Source of the DNA: Oligoflexia bacterium
GTDB lineage: Bacteria; Bdellovibrionota; UBA1018
NCBI GenBank assembly: GCA_014378465.1
Contig: JACMNQ010000082.1
Location: forward strand, 1 to 64,000
Reading direction: 5' to 3'
Length of the DNA: 64,000 nt
Under the pieces are notes generated by a model. That model was not told where the DNA came from, searched no databases, and was given only the letters and a program-made list of their open reading frames with translations. Below are positions 44,440-52,903 of the stretch, piece after piece; position 1 is the stretch's first letter, and each line of letters begins with the position of its first letter. Both the position numbers and the translations under genes were made by a program.

Positions 44440-44446
44440 CTGCGCA

Positions 44447-45262
44447 TCACTCTTCTTCGTCTTCAGTGACCGCCAGCGCTTCGTCCTCGAAATCATCGAA
44501 GTTCGGTGATTCACTTGAACGTGGCGCCAGCGGCAAGTCCATCTGAAGCAGGGCCGCGACGACTTGCGCGACTGGAGCAAACGATCTGCGGTGAATGTCA
44601 CAGATCCCCAGAGACTGAATCGCACGAGCATGCATCGGAGTGCCATAGCCCTTGTGAACCCCGAAACTGTAACCGGGGTAAGTCGCGTCATAAGCTCGCA
44701 TCATCTCATCCCGGTGAACTTTGGCCAGGATCGAAGCGCAAGCGATGCTCAGACTCTTCTGATCTCCCTTGATGATCGCAGTGGAAGGACAGGGCAGGTC
44801 TTTCGGGATGAATTTTCCGTCCACGAGAATGTGTTCGGCAGAATGTTGCAGCGTCGTGATGGCGCGAACCATCGCCAGATGCGAAGCATGATGAATATTG
44901 ATGCGGTCGATTTCGGCGACATCGGCCTGCCCAACGGACCAGCCTCTCGCCCAGGCCTTGATCAGAGGCGCGAGCTCCGCGCGGGTATCGGAATCAACGA
45001 GCTTGCTGTCGGTGACCTTCTTGAGCCAGGAAACTTTTCGTTTATCATAGAGCGCAGGATCCTTCGGAAGGATCACGGCGGCAGCGACGACGGGACCTGC
45101 AAGGCAACCCCGACCCACCTCATCCACACCGGCGACGATCCGGAGCTCAAAACCCACTTCGCGTTCGTAGGAGACATCCGGGCGCGGACGTTTGATCATC
45201 TTCTTCTTCGGAGAAGCCTGGGTGAGAGTTTTGGATTTTCTGGACTTCGGGGGCGCCGTCAT
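44447..45262 (-). CDS. rnhB: Ribonuclease HII
   Basis: 271 residues. The catalytic core is clear: AGVDEVGRGCLAGPVVAAAV (Asp and Glu of the DEDD set, near 43-48), DSKLVDS, and AIIKGDQKSLSIACASILAKVHRDEMM with the third and fourth acidic residues. N- and C-terminal extensions are charged and variable. It removes single ribonucleotides and RNA primers from DNA. It lies 100 bases after rplS, with a terminator hairpin between. Confidence 0.93.
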   Translation of the reverse strand: MTAPPKSRKSKTLTQASPKKKMIKRPRPDVSYEREVGFELRIVAGVDEVGRGCLAGPVVAAAVILPKDPALYDKRKVSWLKKVTDSKLVDSDTRAELAPLIKAWARGWSVGQADVAEIDRINIHHASHLAMVRAITTLQHSAEHILVDGKFIPKDLPCPSTAIIKGDQKSLSIACASILAKVHRDEMMRAYDATYPGYSFGVHKGYGTPMHARAIQSLGICDIHRRSFAPVAQVVAALLQMDLPLAPRSSESPNFDDFEDEALAVTEDEEE

Positions 45263-45300
45263 GAGGCTAACCTACACTGATCCGCCGACCCGATTGAAAA

Positions 45301-45335
45301 TAAAAAAGGCAGAAGAGGCCGAAGCCGCTTCTGCC
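45301..45335 (-). terminator. Intrinsic terminator after rplS
   Basis: GGCAGAAG (45308-45315) pairs with CTTCTGCC (45328-45335), with an inner GGC/GCC pair and a CGAA loop. On the minus strand six T residues follow. It separates rplS from rnhB. Confidence 0.85.
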
Positions 45336-45362
45336 TGAATTTGAAGAATATGAAACCAAAGC

Positions 45363-45845
45363 TTACTTCTTGGCTTCCTTGGACTTGGCTTCCTTGGCTT
45401 CGCGTGCAGCGCTCGAAGCGGCAGCAGAGGCCTGAGTTTCGATGTCGCGTTCGATGCGAGCCGCTTTTCCTTCGAGACCGCGGATGTAGTAGAGTTTCGC
45501 TCTGCGAACTTTACCCTGCTGAGCGATTTCAAGCTTCGCGATCTTTGGGGAGGTTTCGAGAAAAATACGCTCGACGCCCACGCCGTGAGAGATCTTGCGA
45601 ACGGTGAAGGACTTGCTTGCGCCAGTGTTGGATCGAGCGATGACAAGACCTTCGTAGATCTGGACGCGTTCTTTTTCGCCTTCTTTGATTCGGACGTGAA
45701 CCTTCAAGGTATCGCCGGCGCGAAACTGTGGGAAATCAGTGCGGAGAGTCGCCTGGGAGGCCAGCTTCACACGATCAGCGAGACCGGAGATACGGATGTG
45801 GGTACCGCGGGAAAGGGTCTTGGGATGAATTCTTTTCTTTGCCAT
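45363..45845 (-). CDS. rplS: 50S ribosomal protein L19
   Basis: 160 residues, about 45 more than most L19 proteins. The core is typical: [30 protein letters not shown] and [24 protein letters not shown], followed by [20 protein letters not shown]. An N-terminal extension of about 25 residues and an Ala/Lys-rich C-terminal tail (from about 138) account for the extra length. L19 sits at the 30S-50S interface. Last in the rpsP-khpA-trmD-methyltransferase-rplS set. Confidence 0.95.
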   Translation of the reverse strand: MAKKRIHPKTLSRGTHIRISGLADRVKLASQATLRTDFPQFRAGDTLKVHVRIKEGEKERVQIYEGLVIARSNTGASKSFTVRKISHGVGVERIFLETSPKIAKLEIAQQGKVRRAKLYYIRGLEGKAARIERDIETQASAAASSAAREAKEAKSKEAKK

Positions 45846-45941
45846 AAGTCACCTGAGATAACTGAAACATTTGAATCGTACTAGCGCTCAAGCCACTCAA
45901 ACTTCCGTCACGAAAAATCCGTGGTCGTCACTTTGAGCCGG

Positions 45942-46544
45942 TTAGTGTCCGAACAGTCGATCGAGAATGATCGCAACCGCTGATCGAACCGAGAGATGGT
46001 TGTACCCTTCTCCCTCTTCATCTTTCGGCCCGTACACCGGGGCTAGAATCCGGTGCACCTCGGGATGAAAGATTTCCGCTACTCCCCAGCCCGTTCCAAA
46101 CACCAGCACACAGGGCCGGGTTCGTTTCGGATCCATGAGCTCCTGCCGATAATCGGCATAACTGATGGAATTGGGAAGTGGCCTTGCATCGGTCAGAACC
46201 ACTTCGGGTTCTTCCCCATGCTCGTCACGGATCGCCTTTTTCACCTCGTCAAAATCACGAGCAAGCCGGGCCACTGAAAGCGCAGAAACGCGGTCCGGGT
46301 GATGCATCCTGGAATGCTCCGTCTGCCAGTGGCCGAGGAGTCTCCCAACAAGCTCGTGCTGAATCTCCAAGGGGTTCACAATGAAGTACTTGCGGATCCC
46401 ATAAGTTCGAGCCGAACGTGAAATATCATGGATATCCATGTTCGTCACAGCCGTAGTCACAAGCTCTCCAAGACGATTGGTCATCGGATAATGGAGAAGC
46501 ACTAGATAAACAGGCGTAGCCACGAGAACTTTTGGATAGCACAC
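45942..46544 (-). CDS. SPOUT-type RNA methyltransferase (Methyltrn_RNA_4 family)
   Basis: Up to 200 residues. The N terminus reads VYLVLLHYPMTNRLGELV then TTAVTNMDIHDISRSARTYG, the family signature. The C-terminal half has RPCVLVFGTGWGVAEIF and NHLSVRSAVAIILDRLFG, the SAM-binding trefoil knot of SPOUT enzymes. The family sits between trmD and rplS in many deltaproteobacteria and related phyla. The exact start is uncertain: the GTG at 46544 lies inside a GGAGG sequence, so initiation probably occurs a few codons later. Confidence 0.85.
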   Translation of the reverse strand: MCYPKVLVATPVYLVLLHYPMTNRLGELVTTAVTNMDIHDISRSARTYGIRKYFIVNPLEIQHELVGRLLGHWQTEHSRMHHPDRVSALSVARLARDFDEVKKAIRDEHGEEPEVVLTDARPLPNSISYADYRQELMDPKRTRPCVLVFGTGWGVAEIFHPEVHRILAPVYGPKDEEGEGYNHLSVRSAVAIILDRLFGH

Positions 46545-46658
46545 CTCCGCTCAAAGCCGCAACTTTTTGATCAGCAGAAGTTCAATTCCTGTTCGCCGGC
46601 GTTATCGAAACGCATTAAGTCATCAAATCAATCATGAGGGTGAGCCTGCCGCGGATCC

Positions 46659-47354
46659 CTACTTTTTCAGCAGGTCCGGACGCTTCGAGGCGGTCCGGTC
46701 CCGCATCTGCTGTTTTCGCCAGAGGGCAATGGCTTTATGGTCTCCGCTCAAGAGTACATCCGGTACTGAGAGGCCCTCGAAGTCGCGAGGACGAGTGTAC
46801 TGGGGGTATTTCAACAAACCATTCTCCAAGCTGTCTTCGGTCAGAGAGCGATCATTGCCGACGACCCCGGGAAGAAGGCGCGTGATGGTATCGGCCATGA
46901 CCAGCGCCGGCAGCTCCCCACCGGTCAGGACATAATCGCCGATGGACACTTCACGGTCCACGCAGAGCTCAATGAAACGCTCATCCACGCCTTCGTAATG
47001 CCCGCATACGAAAATGATCTTTTCGTAGCCAGCGAGCTCCTTGGCCATTCCCTGATCAAAGCGTGGCCCTTGGGGAGAAGTCATGATGGTCAGAGTCTTT
47101 GCGCCTTTTTCAGGCTTTTTCTCAAGTCCGGTGATGGACTTCCAAGCCGCATGCAGGACATCCGCTTTCATGAGCATGCCTTCGCCACCGCCATATGGGG
47201 TGTCGTCCACCGTGTGATGCCGGTCGGCCGCGAAATCGCGAATCTGGGTCGCATGAAAAGACACGATGCCTTTCTGTGCGGCCTTGCCCATCAGACTGAA
47301 ATCCAAAAGGGTTGAAAAAACCTCTGGAAACAAAGTCAAAAAATGAATTTGCAA
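46659..47354 (-). CDS. trmD: tRNA (guanine(37)-N1)-methyltransferase TrmD
   Basis: About 231 residues from a TTG at 47354, where homology starts (LQIHFLTLFPEVF). The frame runs another 57 codons upstream into khpA without TrmD-like sequence. Motifs: TVDDTPYGGGEGMLM, VCGHYEGVDERF, YVLTGGELPALVMAD and RLLPGVVGND are all diagnostic. It methylates G37 of tRNAs reading CNN codons and prevents frameshifting. The TTG has no good ribosome-binding site; coupling to khpA is possible. Confidence 0.93.
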   Translation of the reverse strand: MQIHFLTLFPEVFSTLLDFSLMGKAAQKGIVSFHATQIRDFAADRHHTVDDTPYGGGEGMLMKADVLHAAWKSITGLEKKPEKGAKTLTIMTSPQGPRFDQGMAKELAGYEKIIFVCGHYEGVDERFIELCVDREVSIGDYVLTGGELPALVMADTITRLLPGVVGNDRSLTEDSLENGLLKYPQYTRPRDFEGLSVPDVLLSGDHKAIALWRKQQMRDRTASKRPDLLKK

Positions 47355-47400
47355 ACGCGCGGATGCAGAAGCGACATTGGCCGAGGCTTCAGGCAGAGAG

Positions 47401-47670
47401 TTACTCGATGATCTCGAGGACTGTGCGTTTTCTGAGTTTGGTTGAGGCACCGTTGAGTATCGTCCGGACTGCACGTGCTGTGCGGCCTTGCTTGCCAATG
47501 ATCTTGCCCAGATCTTCTTTGGCAACTTTCAGCTCGATCACCGTAGTGTTCTCGCCGATGATCTCGTTGATTTCCACACGATCGGGAAAATCCACAAGCA
47601 TGCGAGCCATGTACTCGATGAGTTTTGAAAGTTCTCCCAGCTGTTTTCCACCACTCGACTCTTGCGCCAT
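47401..47670 (-). CDS. khpA: KH-domain RNA-binding protein KhpA
   Basis: 89 residues from the ATG at 47670, with GGGGAG 8 bases upstream. A single KH domain carries [15 protein letters not shown] (GxxG loop). Small KH proteins of this type lie between rpsP and rimM/trmD in many bacteria, form complexes with KhpB in Gram-positive species and bind many RNAs. Confidence 0.9.
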   Translation of the reverse strand: MAQESSGGKQLGELSKLIEYMARMLVDFPDRVEINEIIGENTTVIELKVAKEDLGKIIGKQGRTARAVRTILNGASTKLRKRTVLEIIE

Positions 47671-47855
47671 GTGCAATTCTCCCCTTGTAGGACAGCGTTA
47701 GCAGCACACTACATTAGCTTCATCATTTGCCATTTGGGTCAGCGGAACCGGAACCCGGCACCGTTGCATCAAATCCAAGCTGACTTAAGCCAATGCCTAA
47801 GCAAGCCCAGCGGCCATCAGACCCTCAAATGAAGGTCTGACTGGAACGCTAAGCC

Positions 47856-48101
47856 TTATTTTGCAAGAGTTTTAAGGAGTTGTCCAACCGTTTTAGTGAC
47901 TTGGGCGCCGTTTGCGCGCCATTTGTTCACTGAAGCCAGGTCGACCTTGAGTTTGTCGGCAGTTTCTTTGGCTTTTGGGTAGTAGTGGCCCAATTTGTCC
48001 AGGTACTCGCCATCGCGCTTTTTAGCGGAATCGATAGCAACTACAAGATATTGTGGATTTTTCTTAGCGCCTTGTCTTTGAAGACGGATCATTACGGCCA
48101 T
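47856..48101 (-). CDS. rpsP: 30S ribosomal protein S16
   Basis: 81 residues, normal length. AVMIRLQRQGAKKNPQYLVVAID and DGEYLDKLGHYYPKAK are characteristic of S16. AAGGAA lies 9 bases before the ATG. It is first of the rpsP-khpA-trmD-methyltransferase-rplS group and has its own promoter at 48132-48160. A gap of 185 bases separates it from khpA. Confidence 0.96.
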   Translation of the reverse strand: MAVMIRLQRQGAKKNPQYLVVAIDSAKKRDGEYLDKLGHYYPKAKETADKLKVDLASVNKWRANGAQVTKTVGQLLKTLAK

Positions 48102-48131
48102 TTAATTACATTTCCTTTCGAAAGTTTTAGC

Positions 48132-48160
48132 TAATTAACAACTTAGACAGGGACCGTCAA
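48132..48160 (-). promoter_or_regulatory. rpsP: Sigma70-type promoter of rpsP
   Basis: On the minus strand TTGACG (48155-48160) and TAATTA (48132-48137) are exactly 17 bases apart, in an A+T-rich stretch 30 bases before the ATG. Confidence 0.6.
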
Positions 48161-48176
48161 CTGAGTTATTTGTGCT

Positions 48177-48196
48177 TTTTGCCTGAATCGGCAAAA
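48177..48196. terminator. Short bidirectional hairpin between rpsP and the receiver gene
   Basis: TTTTGCC (48177-48183) pairs with GGCAAAA (48190-48196) around six bases. Each strand ends the hairpin in a short T-run. It follows the stop of the receiver-type gene but is 25 bases from it on the opposite side of the rpsP promoter. Modest stem, so weak. Confidence 0.4.
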
Positions 48197-48221
48197 GAAA
48201 CCACAAAAGCGAAGCATGAAG

Positions 48222-48626
48222 CTAAGCAAACAACGTAGTGGCGAGGTCAAAAAGAGTCTTCTGAATGCGAACACGGTCTTCGTCGAGTGTATTCCAAGTG
48301 GGTTTCACCATTCTCCCGACCGCTCCGTCTGCCAGAGCGTGTGTTCTTCCCACAATACTGGTGATGAGTAAAACAGGAATTTCCAGGGCCTTCACTTCAG
48401 CCAGGAAATCCAGACTCGATTCACCGGGCAGGATCTCATCCAGCAGAACCAGATGAGGGCGCCGCCGAGTCAATTCCACGCGCGCTTCAAAAGTATTGGA
48501 AACTGCGCCGGAGACCTTGATTCCCGGGATTTCACGAAGCGTGAGGTCCAGCAGCTCCCTCATCGCATCGACATCTTCGACGATCAGGATCTGCAATGGG
48601 TTCGGGATGGACCTGGGCTTGCTCAA
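48222..48626 (-). CDS. Receiver-domain protein (response regulator)
   Basis: 134 residues. Receiver domain: VEDVDAM (acidic pair E-D, residues 17-18), phospho-Asp in LVLLDEILPG (about 62), Thr in LLITSI and Lys in MVKPT. No output domain follows. The start overlaps the stop of the upstream gene by 4 bases, so it works or is made together with that unknown protein. Confidence 0.82.
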   Translation of the reverse strand: MSKPRSIPNPLQILIVEDVDAMRELLDLTLREIPGIKVSGAVSNTFEARVELTRRRPHLVLLDEILPGESSLDFLAEVKALEIPVLLITSIVGRTHALADGAVGRMVKPTWNTLDEDRVRIQKTLFDLATTLFA

Positions 48627-49036
48627 ATTCGACTCACAGTCATTTCAAAATTACTGATTCGACTCGTGTTGCCCAGTCGGCTGATGGCGCCCACGTTGGC
48701 ATTTTCGCCTGCTGCGGAATCCGTTGCGGCCCCCATTGCCGCGATCACGGCCTGACAGTGTTCTGGAGTCAGAGCGAGAGATGCCACCCAGGCATCCGTT
48801 TCCGGATGGGCGAGGAGCTGACGGGTCTCGGTTTCACGAAGTTTCCAGAAAATCGTCCATTTCTGAGGCAGATCCACGCGAAGTTCAGACTTCGGCGACG
48901 CCAGGATCGCCTGCAGTCCCTCGCGAATCAGCTGAAGATCCTCTTTCGCGATTTTCATCTCCAGCTGGGTCTCGTACCGGGGATGAGTCGAGGCTTTGAG
49001 TTCGATCGGTTTTTGAGTGAAATTGAGATAAGCCAT
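48623..49036 (-). CDS. Protein of unknown function linked to a receiver protein
   Basis: 137 residues. Begins MAYLNFTQKPIELKASTH. An EMKIAKEDLQLIREGLQAILAS helix and KWTIFWKLRETETRQLLAHPETDAWVASLAL helices suggest a compact alpha/beta fold. The C-terminal 35 residues are low in complexity. Overlaps the receiver gene by 4 bases and starts at the base after the DUF309-like gene ends, so all three are probably co-expressed. No family recognised. Confidence 0.62.
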   Translation of the reverse strand: MAYLNFTQKPIELKASTHPRYETQLEMKIAKEDLQLIREGLQAILASPKSELRVDLPQKWTIFWKLRETETRQLLAHPETDAWVASLALTPEHCQAVIAAMGAATDSAAGENANVGAISRLGNTSRISNFEMTVSRI

Positions 49037-49495
49037 TTAGAAAACCTTCCGCATTGCTTTCAATGTTTTAGCCTGATTCAGGAGCTTTGCACACTCATTC
49101 TGAGGAATAGTCTGTGATTGCTCAAACTTCACGACGTCTTGCATTAATTGATGCAGTCCCGGGATCTCTATCCAGAGTGCAGGCTGGGAGGCGCCAGAGG
49201 CTCGCTGACTTTCCGACTGTTCCGCAAGTTCCCGGCAGCGCCGAGCGACGGCGATCGCCGGTCGGAAGCGGCCTTTCTCGAGGTGGATGAAAGCGGCACA
49301 CCCCATGATCAGACTCTGCAAATGGGCTTTGAGAGGCTGTGAAAGTTTCGTCCACCCCTGCTCCCAGGCCTCGTGTGCATCCCAGTACTGGCTGGAATTG
49401 AAGAGCTCAATCCCCCGCTCCGCAGCCGCCTTGAGTGCACGCTTCGCTTCCTCGTCCACCCCTGCGCTTATGGTGTTTGAATCCCGATCCATCAT
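49037..49495 (-). CDS. DUF309 family protein
   Basis: 152 residues from the ATG at 49495; the next codon is also ATG, and the frame upstream would overlap the divergent gene. The family core ELFNSSQYWDAHEAWEQGW, then SLIMGCAAFIHLEKGRFRPAIAV, is clear: FN-G-x-Y-W-x-AHExWE helices. DUF309 proteins form helical bundles with His/Glu that may bind a ligand; the role is unknown. First gene of a three-gene unit ending in a receiver protein. Confidence 0.8.
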   Translation of the reverse strand: MMDRDSNTISAGVDEEAKRALKAAAERGIELFNSSQYWDAHEAWEQGWTKLSQPLKAHLQSLIMGCAAFIHLEKGRFRPAIAVARRCRELAEQSESQRASGASQPALWIEIPGLHQLMQDVVKFEQSQTIPQNECAKLLNQAKTLKAMRKVF

Positions 49496-49512
49496 TGTTA
49501 TAGGTATTCTCC

Positions 49513-51012
49513 ATGGGCGCCACATTACAAGGAACAAAAACTTACTTTCAAACTCACCCTCTCGCGGGAGCTGCAAAACCTCCCGTCGTCCTGGGCAAAA
49601 CGGGCTTTTCCGTATCCCCCGTGGGCTTTGGGGGCTACCGGGTCTACGACACGAATTCCGACCACACGGCTGCTCTGAAACTTGCGATCGAATCCGGTTG
49701 CAACCTCATCGACACCAGCACCAATTACACCAACGGTGCCTCTGAAAAAGCGATCGGCAAAGTTCTCGCCCAGCTCTTCGCTGAAAAGAAAATCACGCGC
49801 GAACAGGTCGTCGTCGTCACCAAGATCGGGTACGTGCAGGGTGAAAACATGGAGCACGTGCAGGCTCGCCTGGCGCAGCGTCAGCCCTTCAGTGAGATGG
49901 TCGAAGTGCATGAAGACTGTTGGCACTGCATTTCTCCAGACTTTCTCAAGGATCAGATCACTCGCTCCCTGAAACGCCTGGGGCTTGACCAGATCGACGT
50001 TCTGCTCCTGCACAATCCAGAGTACTTCCTGAAGAAGAATCCGGATCACTCGGAATACTACCGCCGCATTCAGCAGGCGTTTGAATACCTGGAAACTGAA
50101 GTGGCTGCGGGCCGCATCCAGTACTACGGCATCTCCTCGAACACGTTCGTCGAACCTAAAGACCACCCTCATTACACTTCGTTTGAAACCACGCTCACGA
50201 AAGCCGAAGAACTCACGCACGACAACCATTACGCCGTGATTCAATTTCCCATGAATCTGTACGAGCCCGGAGCCGTGCTTGAAGAGAACAACAGCGGCCA
50301 GTGCGTGGTCGAGATGGCGCGCGAAGAGAACATCGGCACTCTCGTCAACCGTCCCCTCAACGCGTTTTTCGGCAAACAGATGATTCGTCTTGCGGACTTT
50401 CCCTCGCACCATGGAATGGATACGGTGGGGCTCCTCAAGAACGCTTTCACCGCGGCGATGGAGCTCGAGGCTCGTTACCCGGGCAAAGCGGTCCTGCCCG
50501 CACAGAACATTGCCTGGGGCCACATCATCAAGGAAAACATTTCCAAGCTTTCAGATCTGGACAACTGGAAACAGGTCCTCGCCCACCAGATCCGCCCGAC
50601 GCTGGCGCAGGCTTATGAAAAACTCGCGCCTCATGCCGAGATGAAGGACTGGACTGAAAAGTACGTCCGCGTGGCGGAAGTGCTCTTTCTGGCATTCACC
50701 GCATTTCTCGAGTCCCAGGCCGCGATGCGCTCCCAGCAGACCAAAGCGGATCTGGACCAGGTCGTGCCCGCGTTGAAGACTTCGCCCACTCTCACGCAGA
50801 AAGCCGTCCGCATCTACCGCTCGATCCCCGGCATTCATTGCGTTCTCGTTGGCATGAGGCAAGTTGCCTACGTGAAGAACATTCTGGACCTGCAGCCCGC
50901 ACTGGATCCCCAGGATGCACTGGACGCCCTGGGCGCGGTTCAGGCGCGGAATGAAGGTTCAGATGCGGCCCTCGACGAAAGCCATGTGAGTGAAGGCGAG
51001 ACGGAACATTGA
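49513..51012 (+). CDS. Aldo/keto reductase family protein, long form
   Basis: 499 residues against about 330 for most family members. VSPVGFGGYRVYD and NLIDTSTNYTNGASEKAIGKVL contain the Asp and Tyr of the catalytic tetrad; VVVTKIG supplies the Lys. LLLHNPEYFL contains the His at the tetrad position. The extra length is a helical insertion and tail (about 310-440) followed by IPGIHCVLVGMRQVAYVKN. Closest to the COG0667-type aldo/keto reductases. Substrate unknown. It diverges from the DUF309 gene with only 17 bases between. Confidence 0.85.
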   Translation: MGATLQGTKTYFQTHPLAGAAKPPVVLGKTGFSVSPVGFGGYRVYDTNSDHTAALKLAIESGCNLIDTSTNYTNGASEKAIGKVLAQLFAEKKITREQVVVVTKIGYVQGENMEHVQARLAQRQPFSEMVEVHEDCWHCISPDFLKDQITRSLKRLGLDQIDVLLLHNPEYFLKKNPDHSEYYRRIQQAFEYLETEVAAGRIQYYGISSNTFVEPKDHPHYTSFETTLTKAEELTHDNHYAVIQFPMNLYEPGAVLEENNSGQCVVEMAREENIGTLVNRPLNAFFGKQMIRLADFPSHHGMDTVGLLKNAFTAAMELEARYPGKAVLPAQNIAWGHIIKENISKLSDLDNWKQVLAHQIRPTLAQAYEKLAPHAEMKDWTEKYVRVAEVLFLAFTAFLESQAAMRSQQTKADLDQVVPALKTSPTLTQKAVRIYRSIPGIHCVLVGMRQVAYVKNILDLQPALDPQDALDALGAVQARNEGSDAALDESHVSEGETEH

Positions 51013-51719
51013 AAGACGCTCACGTGGCAACGTCCTCAGGTGGAAGACGCACTTATCGCTACTATGACCTCGTCATGGTGGCCTTCGTCACCGTACTTCT
51101 CTGCTCGAACCTGATCGGTGCATCAAAAGTCGCGACCTTTCATGGAGTGACTTTCGGAGCAGGGATTCTCTTTTTTCCGATCAGTTATGTTTTTGGCGAT
51201 ATCCTCACTGAAGTCTATGGTTACGCCCGTGCCCGGAAAGTGGTCTGGGCCGGCTTCGCGGCAATGATCTTCGCCTCGCTCATGAGCTACGTCGTGGTGG
51301 CCCTGCCTCCCGCCGAGGGTTGGCCCCATCAAGCGGCCTATGAAGTCGCCTTCGGTTCGACTTTCAGAATCGTGATGGCATCGCTCATGGCCTTCTCCGT
51401 CGGAGAATTCGCGAACTCCTTCGTGCTGGCTAAAATGAAAATCATGACGGATGGCAAGTTCCTCTGGTTGCGGACCATCGGTTCCACCGTGGTCGGCGAA
51501 GCGGTCGATTCAGTCATCTTCTACCCGATCGCATTTCTGGGAACCTGGAGCACGGCGCTCGTCGTGCAGGTCATGATCAGCAATTACTGTCTGAAAGTCA
51601 TCGTCGAAGTGGTCATGACGCCGGTCACTTACAAGATCGTCGGTTTTCTGAAGCGCGCTGAGAATGAAGACTACTTTGACCGCGACACTGATTTCAATCC
51701 GTTCACTCTGAAAGCGTAA
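51009..51719 (+). CDS. VUT (YhhQ) family transporter, queuosine precursor type
   Basis: 236 residues from a TTG overlapping the previous stop; a GTG at 51024 is an alternative. Six hydrophobic helices are predicted. Family segments: LVMVAFVTVLLCSNLIGASKV, LFFPISYVFGDILTEVYGYARARKVVWAGF and LRTIGSTVVGEAVDSVIFYPIAF. E. coli YhhQ imports 7-cyano-7-deazaguanine or 7-aminomethyl-7-deazaguanine for queuosine synthesis. No queuosine gene lies in this window, so salvage is likely but not shown. Confidence 0.85.
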   Translation: MKDAHVATSSGGRRTYRYYDLVMVAFVTVLLCSNLIGASKVATFHGVTFGAGILFFPISYVFGDILTEVYGYARARKVVWAGFAAMIFASLMSYVVVALPPAEGWPHQAAYEVAFGSTFRIVMASLMAFSVGEFANSFVLAKMKIMTDGKFLWLRTIGSTVVGEAVDSVIFYPIAFLGTWSTALVVQVMISNYCLKVIVEVVMTPVTYKIVGFLKRAENEDYFDRDTDFNPFTLKA

Positions 51720-51731
51720 AGCCGCCGATTC

Positions 51732-51758
51732 CAGGAGAAACAGGAGAACCAGGAGAAC
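51732..51758 (+). repeat. Three tandem 9-base units carrying ribosome-binding sites before hldD
   Basis: CAGGAGAAA, CAGGAGAAC and CAGGAGAAC follow each other without a gap (51732-51740, 51741-51749, 51750-51758). Each holds AGGAG. The last is 4 bases from the first ATG (51760) and 7 from the second (51763). Confidence 0.85.
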
Positions 51759-51762
51759 AATG

Positions 51763-52797
51763 ATGAGTTCCGCACCGCATGCAAAAGATTCCAAACCCAG
51801 AATTCTCGTCACCGGCGCCGCTGGCTTCATCGGTGCACGTTTCGTCGAGACCTGCACGGAGCGGGATATCCCGACGATTGCCGTGGACCTTCTGACTCAT
51901 TTCAAAAACCGCACCGAGCACCACATCTTTGAGTTCGACAACGTGGTGGACCGCGACGGGCTGTCTGACTGGCTGGAGCTGAGACAGCCTCATCTTCAGG
52001 CCATCGTTCACCTCGGCGCCTGCACGGACACGACGCAAATGGACGTCGCCTACCTCAATCGAATGAATCTGGAGTATTCAAAGATGCTCTGGAATTACGC
52101 TTCCAGGCACAAGATCCCGTTCATTTATGCAAGCAGCGCGGCGACCTACGGCGAGGGAGAACTCGGTTACAATGATGACGAATCGCTGATCACGCGACTG
52201 AAACCGCTGAACCCCTACGGCGAATCCAAACGCCTCTTTGACCTCTGGGCGCTGGATGAGGAAAAGAAAGGCAACCACCCTCCGTCCTGGGCCGGCTTCA
52301 AATTCTTCAATGTCTATGGTTACGGAGAACGGCACAAGAAGAAGATGGCGAGCGTCGTGCTTCACGCCTTTGATCAGATTTCTCAGTCCGGTTCAGTCCA
52401 ACTCTTTCAGAGCCACAAGGACGGAATCGCCGACGGCGAACAGAAGCGGGATTTCATTTTCGTGCAGGACCTTGTGAAAGTGATTCACTTCGCACTCTCA
52501 AAACCCATCCCCCGCGGGATCTTCAATCTCGGCACGGGTCAGGCCAGAACATTTCTGGACCTGGTGAATGCGACTTTCATCGCGATGGGGCGCATCCCCG
52601 CGATCAGCTTCATCCCGACTCCTGAACACCTGAAAGAGCGGTACCAGTATTTCACACAGGCACAGATGGACCGCCTCAGAGCCGAAGGATATGCGCGGCC
52701 CTTCACTTCCATCGAAGAAGGGGTCGCCGACTATGTCGCTCGGCTCCAAAAGAATCAGGCCCTGGCCGCCAAGGGCGACCTGAGAGCGGAAGAGTAA
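51763..52797 (+). CDS. hldD: ADP-L-glycero-D-manno-heptose-6-epimerase
   Basis: 344 residues from the second of two ATG codons (51763), which has the better ribosome-binding distance. Rossmann motif VTGAAGFIGARFVE, the diagnostic HLGACTDTTQMD, the active-site ASSAATYGEGELGYN and YGESKRLFDLW with the catalytic Tyr and Lys. FFNVYGYGERHKKKMASVVLHAFDQI is typical of HldD. It makes L,D-heptose for the LPS inner core. It fits a Gram-negative cell, in agreement with lptD. Confidence 0.94.
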   Translation: MSSAPHAKDSKPRILVTGAAGFIGARFVETCTERDIPTIAVDLLTHFKNRTEHHIFEFDNVVDRDGLSDWLELRQPHLQAIVHLGACTDTTQMDVAYLNRMNLEYSKMLWNYASRHKIPFIYASSAATYGEGELGYNDDESLITRLKPLNPYGESKRLFDLWALDEEKKGNHPPSWAGFKFFNVYGYGERHKKKMASVVLHAFDQISQSGSVQLFQSHKDGIADGEQKRDFIFVQDLVKVIHFALSKPIPRGIFNLGTGQARTFLDLVNATFIAMGRIPAISFIPTPEHLKERYQYFTQAQMDRLRAEGYARPFTSIEEGVADYVARLQKNQALAAKGDLRAEE

Positions 52798-52903
52798 AAG
52801 AGGCTGAGATCGGGATGAGCCAGGCATTTCTGGGGCGCTGAACGTGCGCTTTCCGGGGTACTCAGACGTGGCGCTTGAGCGGACTTTCTGCTTTAATCCC
52901 CTC

